Shown here in pieces: positions 7,629 to 13,613 of a DNA stretch of 16,561 nt; position 1 is the first letter of the stretch; each line of letters starts with the position of its first letter. The notes beneath the pieces are model-generated. The model did no database searches and had not been told where the DNA came from. It worked only from the letters and a program-made list of their open reading frames with translations. This stretch comes from Nitrosopumilaceae archaeon (GTDB lineage: Archaea; Thermoproteota; Nitrososphaeria; Nitrososphaerales; Nitrosopumilaceae): positions 7,364 to 23,924 of the forward strand of contig DUJB01000022.1 of assembly GCA_013330055.1 (NCBI GenBank), in the 5' to 3' direction. The position numbers were made by a program, and so were the translations under genes.

Positions 7629-8549
7629 ATGATAACAATACTTGCTGGTGGAACCGGTTCTGTGAAACTTGTTCGTGGAATTTCTTCACAAACAAGAGAC
7701 ATCAATGTTATATCAAACGTCGGTGACAACTACTGGCTTTACGGCCTGTATGTATGTCCTGACATAGATACGATTCTTTATGGACTTGCTGACTTGCTTG
7801 ATATCGACAAAGGCTGGGGAATAAAAAAAGACACTTTTGGATTTTTACGTCAAATGGAAATACTTGGGGAAGAAACTTGGTTTAAGATTGGTGATAGAGA
7901 TGTTGCAACTCATCTTCTAAGAACTAACATGCTAAAAAATGGCAAAAATCTAACCGATATTACTGCTTGGATGTGTCAAAAATTTGCAATTGATACTAAG
8001 ATAATTCCTGTAACAGACAATAGTGTTGAAACAAGAATTGTGACAAACAAAGGCGAACTTCACTTGCAAGAATACTGGGTAAAATACAGGGGTCAAGACA
8101 AAGTAGATGGAATAAAATATCTTGGTGCTGACAAGGCACGCGCAAATCCTGCAGCAGTTAATGCGATCCATGATGCAAAGTTGGTTGTAATTGCGCCAGG
8201 TAATCCACTTACTAGTATAGGGCCTATTTTGTCTATTAAAGGAATTAAGAAGGAACTTTCAAAATCAAAAAAGAAAGTTGTTGTTGTGAGTCCGCTTGTT
8301 GGTAACAAAGCAATTAGTGGCCCTGCCGTAAAGTACATGGAAGCAGCAGGAATGGAAGTTTCTGCTTATGGACTTGCCAAGATGTATTCAGAAGTTGCAT
8401 CACATATGGTAATAGATTCATCAGATCGATTACTTACAAGAAAGATCGAAAACCTAGACATGCATGTGTATGAAACTAAAATAAAAATGAAAGACAAAAT
8501 TGAAGAAGATGCACTTGCTTCATTTATTCTAAAACAAATGCATGTCTAA
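7629..8549 (+). CDS. cofD: CofD, 2-phospho-L-lactate transferase (coenzyme F420 biosynthesis)
   Basis: 306 residues, normal for CofD/FbiA. In the family the enzyme transfers the phospholactyl (or phosphoenolpyruvyl) group from the GDP-activated donor made by CofC to the deazaflavin Fo, giving F420-0 or its dehydro form, in the cytoplasm. Family blocks in order: 'ILAGGTGSVKLVRG' (4-17), 'NVGDN' (30-34), 'CPDIDTILYGLA' (43-54), 'WFKIGDRD' (84-91), 'IAPGNPLTSIGPIL' (188-201), 'VVVVSPLVGNKAISGPA' (217-233) and 'GLAKMYSEVASHMVID' (248-263). The motif usually ending in two aspartates reads GDN here. The ATG at 7629 sits immediately before the first beta strand, as expected. cofC overlaps the last 8 nt, so the two steps of the pathway are translated from one mRNA. 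Confidence 0.95.
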   Translation: MITILAGGTGSVKLVRGISSQTRDINVISNVGDNYWLYGLYVCPDIDTILYGLADLLDIDKGWGIKKDTFGFLRQMEILGEETWFKIGDRDVATHLLRTNMLKNGKNLTDITAWMCQKFAIDTKIIPVTDNSVETRIVTNKGELHLQEYWVKYRGQDKVDGIKYLGADKARANPAAVNAIHDAKLVVIAPGNPLTSIGPILSIKGIKKELSKSKKKVVVVSPLVGNKAISGPAVKYMEAAGMEVSAYGLAKMYSEVASHMVIDSSDRLLTRKIENLDMHVYETKIKMKDKIEEDALASFILKQMHV

Positions 8550-9174
8550 TTTTAGAACTGCAGCGATAGTTCCTGTAAAAACTTTTTCAAGGGCTAAAAA
8601 GCGACTTAACCTTTCTCCTGAAAAAACTGAGATTATCTGCAAGTTAATGCTAGAGGAGGTCCTAAGTACGATTTCAAAATCTAATCTAATAGAAAAGACT
8701 GCGCTTGTAACTAAAGATGAAGCGGCGTTTGCTATTGGGAAAAGATTTGGGTGCATAGAAATCATAGACGAAAAAGAATTGGGAGTAAATAATGCGGTCT
8801 CTTTGGCAGATGGATATTTTCTAAATGATGGGTTTGACGCTTCATTTGTGTTCCCTCAAGATATACCAATAATGCAACCAGATGATATCCAGACTTTGTT
8901 TAATTTTAAAAATTCTCAAAAATGCGCGCTTGTTGTTCCTTCAAGAAAGTTTGATGGTACAAATGCTTTATTTCGTACTCCTGTAAATTTAATGAAAACA
9001 CACTACGATGAAGACAGCTACAAAATTCATCTTAGTACAGCACAGGAAATCGCAGCTTCATCAGCACTTGTTTTAATAAGAAGAATCATGCTTGATGTAG
9101 ACGAGGTATCTGATCTACAATACATTTCAAAATATGTCAAACCTTCGATTTTAAAAATAATTCAAGATTTGTAA
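8542..9174 (+). CDS. cofC: CofC, 2-phospho-L-lactate guanylyltransferase
   Basis: 210 residues, the usual size. CofC joins GTP with 2-phospho-L-lactate (or phosphoenolpyruvate in other lineages) to form the GDP-linked donor used by CofD, releasing pyrophosphate. It has a nucleotidyltransferase fold of the MobA type. Visible signature: 'AAIVPVKTFSRAKKRLNLSP' (7-26) for GTP binding, 'GVNNAVSLADGYF' (81-93), 'FVFPQDIPIM' (103-112), 'VPSRKFDGTNALF' (131-143), 'YDEDSYKIHLSTAQE' (154-168) and a C-terminal 'MLDVDEVSDL'. The ATG at 8542 lies inside the end of cofD (8-nt overlap, different frame) and leaves room for the first strand; no other start is credible. The stop codon is 1 nt from that of the convergent CPBP protease gene. 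Confidence 0.92.
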   Translation: MSNFRTAAIVPVKTFSRAKKRLNLSPEKTEIICKLMLEEVLSTISKSNLIEKTALVTKDEAAFAIGKRFGCIEIIDEKELGVNNAVSLADGYFLNDGFDASFVFPQDIPIMQPDDIQTLFNFKNSQKCALVVPSRKFDGTNALFRTPVNLMKTHYDEDSYKIHLSTAQEIAASSALVLIRRIMLDVDEVSDLQYISKYVKPSILKIIQDL

Positions 9175-9175
9175 G

Positions 9176-10165
9176 TTATAACAATGCAGTCTGTTCTTTT
9201 TTTGATTTAAAATAATTTAAGATGAAAATAATTATAGCTAATGTTCCTGAGATCAAAAATAAAACTTCAAGTGTGTTAAGAAATGGATTTGATGTTTCGT
9301 TTAAAGGTTGATTCATGTCCGACATGAAAAAAATATATGAAAATATAAAATAATTTGTTGCCCAATGAAGTAAAATCGCTGGAGCTAAACCATGTCTGAC
9401 ATAAACCCATCCTATTATTACCCCACTTATAGCGGCTTGAGCAAACTTACCTGTACTCCATGGCGAACCAGAAATTATGTGTGCCGCTCCAAAAAATATT
9501 CCGACTACAATGACTAGACCTAATACTTTTTTGTAATTTGTAATTTCTAGATTCTGTGAGGGATGCCATAATGACTTGACGAAATTTCCAATTGATATTT
9601 TTGTGGCAAACATTGCAAAAAGTGGTAAACCAATAAGAAACATCCTAAATCCTATTTCTTCAATTAATGGTGACTCTGTTATGAGAAAAAACTGAATTAA
9701 CTTGTTTTTTACTTCTGGTGGTTCTACAAATATTCCAAAACTTTGTTGTATAGAATCTATAATAACAGACACTACAATTAAGATTGAAAACCAAGTTAGC
9801 ATACCAAGAAGATAATTATTTTTTATATTGTGCAACCCATCACTTATTAGAGAAGAAAGCGCGTGAGAAAAATTAGTTTTAGGACCAAAAATAGAGACTG
9901 CAAACAAAACCAGATAAACACACCATACTATAATGAAACCATCACCTAGCTCGAATTGAATGGGAATCTTTAGGCCTATCCCAGCAATAAAAACATCAAT
10001 GCCATCAATAGGAAAATCAAAAATTATTTCCTTGCCGATGTCTGAATTAAAAACTACATATGCTCCGATAGGAAAGGAAACTATCATCAACCCAAATATC
10101 ACTGATGTTAATGCAGAATATGGCGTGCAAAGAGCTTTGAAGAGTTTATCGCTTCGCAAATCCAC
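9176..10165 (-). CDS. CPBP family intramembrane metalloprotease (Rce1-like)
   Basis: 329 residues with about eight predicted membrane helices. The catalytic signature of the CPBP (CAAX protease and bacteriocin-processing, Rce1-related) family is complete: E169-E170-x3-R174 in 'ESPLIEEIGFRMFLIG', F225-x3-H229 in 'FFGAAHIISG', and H267-x3-N271 in 'HWATNY'. These glutamates and histidines form the glutamate-type active site inside the membrane. The substrate is unknown; archaeal members are mostly uncharacterised. The N-terminal ~160 residues hold extra helices, including an extracytoplasmic loop around 40-75. The GTG start (10165-10163) overlaps the last base of the aIF1 TAG stop as TAGTG, which implies translational coupling. 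No promoter is visible of its own, so it should be expressed with aIF1. Confidence 0.9.
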   Translation of the reverse strand: MDLRSDKLFKALCTPYSALTSVIFGLMIVSFPIGAYVVFNSDIGKEIIFDFPIDGIDVFIAGIGLKIPIQFELGDGFIIVWCVYLVLFAVSIFGPKTNFSHALSSLISDGLHNIKNNYLLGMLTWFSILIVVSVIIDSIQQSFGIFVEPPEVKNKLIQFFLITESPLIEEIGFRMFLIGLPLFAMFATKISIGNFVKSLWHPSQNLEITNYKKVLGLVIVVGIFFGAAHIISGSPWSTGKFAQAAISGVIIGWVYVRHGLAPAILLHWATNYFIFSYIFFMSDMNQPLNETSNPFLNTLEVLFLISGTLAIIIFILNYFKSKKEQTALL

Positions 10166-10473
10166 TAATGAACTTCTATGCTAGACTCAGGAAATCCTAA
10201 CTTTACCAAAGTTCCCTTGATTGTATCTCTATGGTCTCCTTGAAGAAGTATGTAACCATCTTTTACCGTGCCACCACACGCATACTTCGCTTTTAACTCT
10301 CTTACTACTTTATCAAGATCATTCATCTTTGGATTTACTCCTTCGATCATGGTTCCTTTCTTTTTAAATCGTCTTTCTTCTATACGAACAACAATCTGAG
10401 TTGCATCTTTTTCAAGTTCCCCACAGGCGCATAAATCATTAGGAAGTCCGCATGTATTGCAGATAACCGCCAT
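10165..10473 (-). CDS. Translation initiation factor aIF1 (SUI1 family)
   Basis: 102 residues, the normal size. aIF1 binds near the P site of the small ribosomal subunit and helps select the start codon. The N-terminus carries the archaeal zinc-knuckle-like cysteines C5, C8, C15 and C17 ('CNTCGLPNDLCAC'). The SUI1 core then follows: 'IVVRIEERRFKKKGTMIEGV', 'KVVRELKAKYACGGTVKDG' and 'YILLQGDHRDTIKGTLVKLGF'. The ATG at 10473-10471 precedes the cysteine motif directly. A candidate TATA element lies 25-32 nt upstream, in a 78-nt region shared with the divergent SSSCA1-like gene. The CPBP protease gene begins on the last base of its stop codon. Confidence 0.95.
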   Translation of the reverse strand: MAVICNTCGLPNDLCACGELEKDATQIVVRIEERRFKKKGTMIEGVNPKMNDLDKVVRELKAKYACGGTVKDGYILLQGDHRDTIKGTLVKLGFPESSIEVH

Positions 10474-10497
10474 TCAAAATAAAAAGTCGCTTTCCCA

Positions 10498-10505
10498 CTA
10501 TTAAG
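10498..10505 (-). promoter_or_regulatory. Candidate TATA element of the aIF1-CPBP operon
   Basis: Read on the minus strand this is 'cttaatag', 25-32 nt before the aIF1 ATG. The spacing fits a leaderless mRNA. The divergent gene starts only 78 nt away, so the two promoters must lie side by side. Confidence 0.4.
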
Positions 10506-10551
10506 CCTTGTCCGTATCTATCTTTTTTACTTGGACTTGCAAACAAGATTT

Positions 10552-10869
10552 ATGTCAAAGGATCTTACCAAAAAAGCTGTAGAGATGCTCCTTAAAGGTG
10601 CCACTCTAATAAGCGATCCATGTCCTTACTGTAAAGGGGTTCGAGTAATGAAAAATGGCCATGCACTTTGTGTAAATTGTGGTAGAGAAGCAAAAGAAGA
10701 AGACGTTCCTGTTCAGGAAAAAACTGAAAATACCCCCTTTACCAAATTTGAACAAAAACTAAAGGAACTCTATGAGGAACTTGAGCATGAAAAAGATCAC
10801 CAAAAACAACAGCAGATAATGAAATCAATAACAGATTTAATGGCATTAATAGAGAAACTCAAAAAATAA
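10552..10869 (+). CDS. SSSCA1/UPF0148-type zinc-ribbon protein with C-terminal coiled coil
   Basis: 105 residues from the ATG at 10552. An upstream TTG at 10531 is in frame, but the family typically begins close to 'KKAVEMLLKGATLIS', and the ATG gives exactly that. Residues 6-45 hold the characteristic helix, then a four-cysteine zinc ribbon, 'CPYC' and 'CVNC' separated by 'KGVRVMKNGHAL'. The segment from about 66 to the end ('KFEQKLKELYEELEHEKD', 'MKSITDLMALIEKLKK') is a predicted coiled coil. The family is named after the human Sjogren/scleroderma autoantigen 1; I know of no defined archaeal function. It lies upstream of Sec61-beta and DUF2070, but Sec61-beta has its own TATA-like element, so shared transcription is uncertain. 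Confidence 0.85.
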   Translation: MSKDLTKKAVEMLLKGATLISDPCPYCKGVRVMKNGHALCVNCGREAKEEDVPVQEKTENTPFTKFEQKLKELYEELEHEKDHQKQQQIMKSITDLMALIEKLKK

Positions 10870-10878
10870 CACAAAAAG

Positions 10879-10890
10879 TATTTATGTAAA
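10879..10890 (+). promoter_or_regulatory. Candidate TATA element of the Sec61-beta/DUF2070 operon
   Basis: 'gtatttatgtaa' includes 'tttatgta' at 10881-10888, 25-32 nt before the ATG at 10913. It is one of the clearer promoter-like elements here. It supports the ATG at 10913 rather than the in-frame GTG-type start at 10895 for Sec61-beta. Confidence 0.5.
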
Positions 10891-10912
10891 AATCTTGCCC
10901 TCCAAGACAACC

Positions 10913-11077
10913 ATGGCTAGCAAGAAATCTGCACCTCTGCCTGCATCAAGCGCCGGTCTTTTGAGGTTCTTTGAGGATGAAACTAAGGGATATCGTGTAC
11001 GACCTGAGATAGTAGTATCTATCCCGACCAGTTTGATTGTAGTCTCTTGGATTCTAAAATTGTTCTTCCTACCATGA
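10913..11077 (+). CDS. Preprotein translocase Sec61-beta subunit (archaeal SecG)
   Basis: 54 residues, typical of the archaeal small translocon subunit. It is a single-span, tail-anchored protein peripheral to the SecYE channel. The N-terminus 'MASKKSAPLPASSAGLLRFF' is the usual flexible, positively charged cytosolic segment. 'EDETKGYRVRPEIVVSIPTS' corresponds to the conserved 'E-E-x-G-hydrophobic-K-hydrophobic-P-E' region before the membrane helix at about 33-53. The start is set at the ATG at 10913: it begins at the conserved N-terminus and sits 25-32 nt after a TATA-like box. The final TGA overlaps the ATG of the DUF2070 gene (ATGA, 11074-11077). Confidence 0.92.
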   Translation: MASKKSAPLPASSAGLLRFFEDETKGYRVRPEIVVSIPTSLIVVSWILKLFFLP

Positions 11078-12810
11078 CTGAAAACGCTGACAATGTCTCC
11101 AATATTCATAGGAGATACTCACTGACTCTGCTTACTCCTTCTTCTCCACATCTTTCCCTTTTTGTTTCCGTTGTTGTTGCATCAATACTTGTACTATTGG
11201 CAGAGCTTGCATATTTTGAAAACTATGACAAGTTTTTCATACATCTGTTTGTAACAATAGGTGTACTACTTTCCACACAAATTATTGATGCTCATCTTTT
11301 ACATACAGAAAAATCCAAAGTTAGACACGTTTCAGGATTTGGAAGTCTTTTATGGCTTGTAACAGCATTAGGTGGTTTAATTTCTGTACCTTTATTTTCT
11401 AAGCCAGAACTTTTGCCAATATATCTTACTGAAGGGATGTTTTTGTTTGCAAGTTTTAGAATAGGGATATTTACTTCAGTTATTGGTGCAAAAGTAAAGC
11501 TGGCTTGGGCGATATGCTTGATGCAACCCCTTGCAATGTTTTTTGTTATTGTTCCATATCAGTTTTGGATTCCAATGCTTACTGACTTGCAAGCAATTGG
11601 ATATGGAATTATCTTTTTGACAGTGGGAACAATTTGGACTATAATAACAGACAGAGCCGGTGGTCCCAAAGTTCCAAGCACACATAAGGTATTACAAGCA
11701 TACGTTGCAGCATGGACACGGAATAATCCTTCTGAGATGGAACGTCTAATAGAGGAACGTTCTCAACCATCCAAAGTTTCAACATTTCAAATTAGATTCA
11801 AGACAAAAGACAATGAGTTTAGGCTCGTTTTACCAGACGTTCACCCAGGACCGTTTCATCCAATAGGTGGAAGTAACATTCCATATCAGATATACAAAAA
11901 CCTAAACTCATCTGCAATGGTGATGCACAGCATTTCTGATCATTCTCTTAACTTGCCATCAAAATCTCAAGTTGATACTTACTTGGCTAGCTTTGCAAAT
12001 AGTTCTGTCTTTGATCGGGGCAACAAATGTACAAAACCAGTTACCGTCCAGGTAAATAATGCAAGAACGGTTGGCCTGTTGTTTGACAAGACAGCGGTTC
12101 TCATATTGTCGTTATCTCCGCACGGAATGGAAGATGTTCCACTTTATGTAAAAAATGAACTAGATCAATATGCGACAAATCGTGGCTTTGACAAACTCTT
12201 AATTGTTGATAGCCACAACGCAATGGGAGAAGAAATATCGCCAACTGATGCTGATGATCTTTTCAAAGCCGCAAAATCAAACCTTGATACATTGATAACA
12301 AAAGAAACCTTACCACTAGAAATTGGATTTGCAAACTTGGAAAATCAAAAAATTCTTGCAGATGACCTTGGACCTGGTGGCATTGGAATCTTGTGCATGA
12401 AAATAGGAGATGAGAAATTCTTTCTTGGATGGTCAGACTCTAATAACATGCAAAATGGCGTTCGTGAAGAAATTGTAAACTCCCTTTCAAAAAATGGATA
12501 CAACTTGATTGAAATGTGCACATCTGACACTCACTTTAAAACAAAAGAGGCAAGAAACAAACACGGTTACTTTACATTTGGTAGCCTGTCTACGCCTCAA
12601 GACGCATCCTCTTGGTATCTAGATCTGGCTAAAAAAGCAGAACAGAACATTTCCGAGGCTTCATTTGAAGCACTCCAACATCAAACAGATGTTAAGATCA
12701 TGGGAACCACACTTCTTGAAGATTATTCAAAATCGCTTGATCGTACAATGAGAATAACGCAGGCTTTTTTGATAGGAACTACCATCTTCTTTTTCTTAAC
12801 TATGTTCTAA
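11074..12810 (+). CDS. DUF2070 family membrane protein
   Basis: 578 residues from the ATG at 11074. This ATG overlaps the Sec61-beta stop as ATGA, so I prefer it to an in-frame upstream TTG at 11047. Residues about 25-200 contain roughly six or seven membrane helices. A large soluble domain (about 210-555) follows, and a last membrane helix ('QAFLIGTTIFFFLTMF') ends the protein. The soluble domain shows conserved-looking acidic/histidine motifs: 'LPDVHPGPFHPIGGSNIP' at about 251-268, 'MHSISDHSLNLPS' at about 284-296 and 'DSHNAMGEE' at about 379-387. DUF2070 is archaeal and, as far as I know, uncharacterised. The clustered Asp/His residues suggest a metal-dependent hydrolase, which is inference. 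Coupling to Sec61-beta suggests a role in membrane biogenesis or export. The last 15 nt overlap the convergent nuclease gene. Confidence 0.85.
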   Translation: MTENADNVSNIHRRYSLTLLTPSSPHLSLFVSVVVASILVLLAELAYFENYDKFFIHLFVTIGVLLSTQIIDAHLLHTEKSKVRHVSGFGSLLWLVTALGGLISVPLFSKPELLPIYLTEGMFLFASFRIGIFTSVIGAKVKLAWAICLMQPLAMFFVIVPYQFWIPMLTDLQAIGYGIIFLTVGTIWTIITDRAGGPKVPSTHKVLQAYVAAWTRNNPSEMERLIEERSQPSKVSTFQIRFKTKDNEFRLVLPDVHPGPFHPIGGSNIPYQIYKNLNSSAMVMHSISDHSLNLPSKSQVDTYLASFANSSVFDRGNKCTKPVTVQVNNARTVGLLFDKTAVLILSLSPHGMEDVPLYVKNELDQYATNRGFDKLLIVDSHNAMGEEISPTDADDLFKAAKSNLDTLITKETLPLEIGFANLENQKILADDLGPGGIGILCMKIGDEKFFLGWSDSNNMQNGVREEIVNSLSKNGYNLIEMCTSDTHFKTKEARNKHGYFTFGSLSTPQDASSWYLDLAKKAEQNISEASFEALQHQTDVKIMGTTLLEDYSKSLDRTMRITQAFLIGTTIFFFLTMF

Positions 12811-13446
12811 TGTGTTAAGATCATCCAAATTTCCATAAAACTCTTCACAAAAAGAACTAAGCTGAAAAATTGGAATGACTGGAACTTTGTCTATGAACAT
12901 TAATTCTTCTTGATATAAGGTGACGATTGCAGGAATTGCGGTCTTGACATTTTCGGTTTTAAGAAAACGCTTTGTTCTTTCTATCTGTTTTTTTACTGCT
13001 TTTTCTAAAGATGATTGGTTAGCTCTTTTCCAGTGCTTACAATCAATTAGTATTGCAACATCTGATTTTACACCTACTACATCTATCTGCATTCTTGGTT
13101 TTGTTAATATTAGATTCCGGGTTGTTTCAAACTCACTAGCCTCTAAAATTTCTGCAGCAAGTGATTCGAAATCTTTCCAATCAAGAGATCTTGAGACCTC
13201 ATCAACAGGTGCACCCATGCGTATTGCTAAAAGGCAAGTCTTTAATCTGTCATTTTCATCAAAGAAAACCTGATGATCCTCATACGTCCCTATACCATTC
13301 TGTAAGAAACTATCAAGCATACTCCTGGCAGTTTCTTCATCCGTTCTTGTGACCACAGAAAAATCCTTAATCGAAATGCCTCCAGGAATTATTCCGTCAA
13401 TTCCTCTGACTAGAGTTTGGAGATTCAATAGAGCAGATTTTCTCAT
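12796..13446 (-). CDS. Winged-helix plus PD-(D/E)XK nuclease-like protein
   Basis: 216 residues. Residues about 1-75 look like a winged-helix DNA-binding domain ('GISIKDFSVVTRTDEETARS', 'FLQNGIGTYEDHQVFF'). Residues about 88-200 look like a restriction-endonuclease fold: helix 'WKDFESLAAEILEASEFETT' with E99, strand 'MQIDVVGVK' with D122, then 'AILIDCKHWKR' with D135-C-K137. E...D...DxK is the catalytic pattern of the PD-(D/E)XK superfamily (Mrr/Hjc-like). I infer a DNA-cleaving or repair enzyme; no methyltransferase or other restriction gene is next to it, so a classical restriction system is unlikely. ATG start at 13446-13444, with 'tttattat' on the minus strand about 19-26 nt upstream. Its 3' end overlaps DUF2070 by 15 nt on the opposite strand. 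Confidence 0.8.
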   Translation of the reverse strand: MRKSALLNLQTLVRGIDGIIPGGISIKDFSVVTRTDEETARSMLDSFLQNGIGTYEDHQVFFDENDRLKTCLLAIRMGAPVDEVSRSLDWKDFESLAAEILEASEFETTRNLILTKPRMQIDVVGVKSDVAILIDCKHWKRANQSSLEKAVKKQIERTKRFLKTENVKTAIPAIVTLYQEELMFIDKVPVIPIFQLSSFCEEFYGNLDDLNTLEHS

Positions 13447-13464
13447 TCTATTATATACATTTTA

Positions 13465-13472
13465 ATAATAAA
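13465..13472 (-). promoter_or_regulatory. Candidate TATA element of the nuclease-like gene
   Basis: Read on the minus strand this is 'tttattat', 19-26 nt before the ATG at 13446. The whole region is A/T-rich, so the exact element is uncertain. Confidence 0.3.
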
Positions 13473-13490
13473 TGGTAAAAAATGGTAAAA
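13471..13490. repeat. Tandem 10-bp direct repeat AATGGTAAAA
   Basis: Two perfect adjacent copies of AATGGTAAAA lie upstream of the nuclease-like gene, next to its presumed TATA element. The 10-bp period is one helical turn, so a regulator could bind both copies on one face. Two copies may also arise by slippage. Confidence 0.5.
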
Positions 13491-13584
13491 ATTTGGGAAG
13501 ATCAATTTTTTCAAGTATTTAACATCTTTGTAATGCGATCATCTAAGCCCATGTCGATGATATAGAACGATACAAACCAAAGAA

Positions 13585-13594
13585 GATTAAAAAC
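13585..13594 (+). promoter_or_regulatory. Candidate TATA element of the ABC transporter operon
   Basis: 'gattaaaaac' lies 20-29 nt before the ATG at 13614, suiting a short or absent 5' leader. The rest of the 167-nt gap back to 13447 holds the direct repeat and a weak hairpin (13538-13543 with 13556-13561), and no gene. Confidence 0.35.
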
Positions 13595-13613
13595 AGTTTC
13601 AATCAGTCAAATA

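Noticed and set aside
10536-10547. CTTG-CAAA-CAAG mini hairpin before the SSSCA1-like start
   Set aside because: A 4-bp stem is too short to be meaningful.
10531-10551. Upstream in-frame TTG start for the SSSCA1-like gene
   Set aside because: The ATG at 10552 begins at the conserved family N-terminus.
10895-10912. Upstream in-frame alternative start for Sec61-beta
   Set aside because: It lies only about 7-14 nt after the TATA-like box, and the ATG at 10913 gives the normal N-terminus.
11047-11073. Upstream in-frame TTG start for the DUF2070 gene
   Set aside because: It would overlap Sec61-beta by 31 nt; the ATGA junction at 11074 is the usual coupled arrangement.
13553-13565. Possible C/D-box guide RNA from the GATGATA segment
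   Set aside because: There is no proper RUGAUGA box and no matching CUGA D box at a suitable distance.
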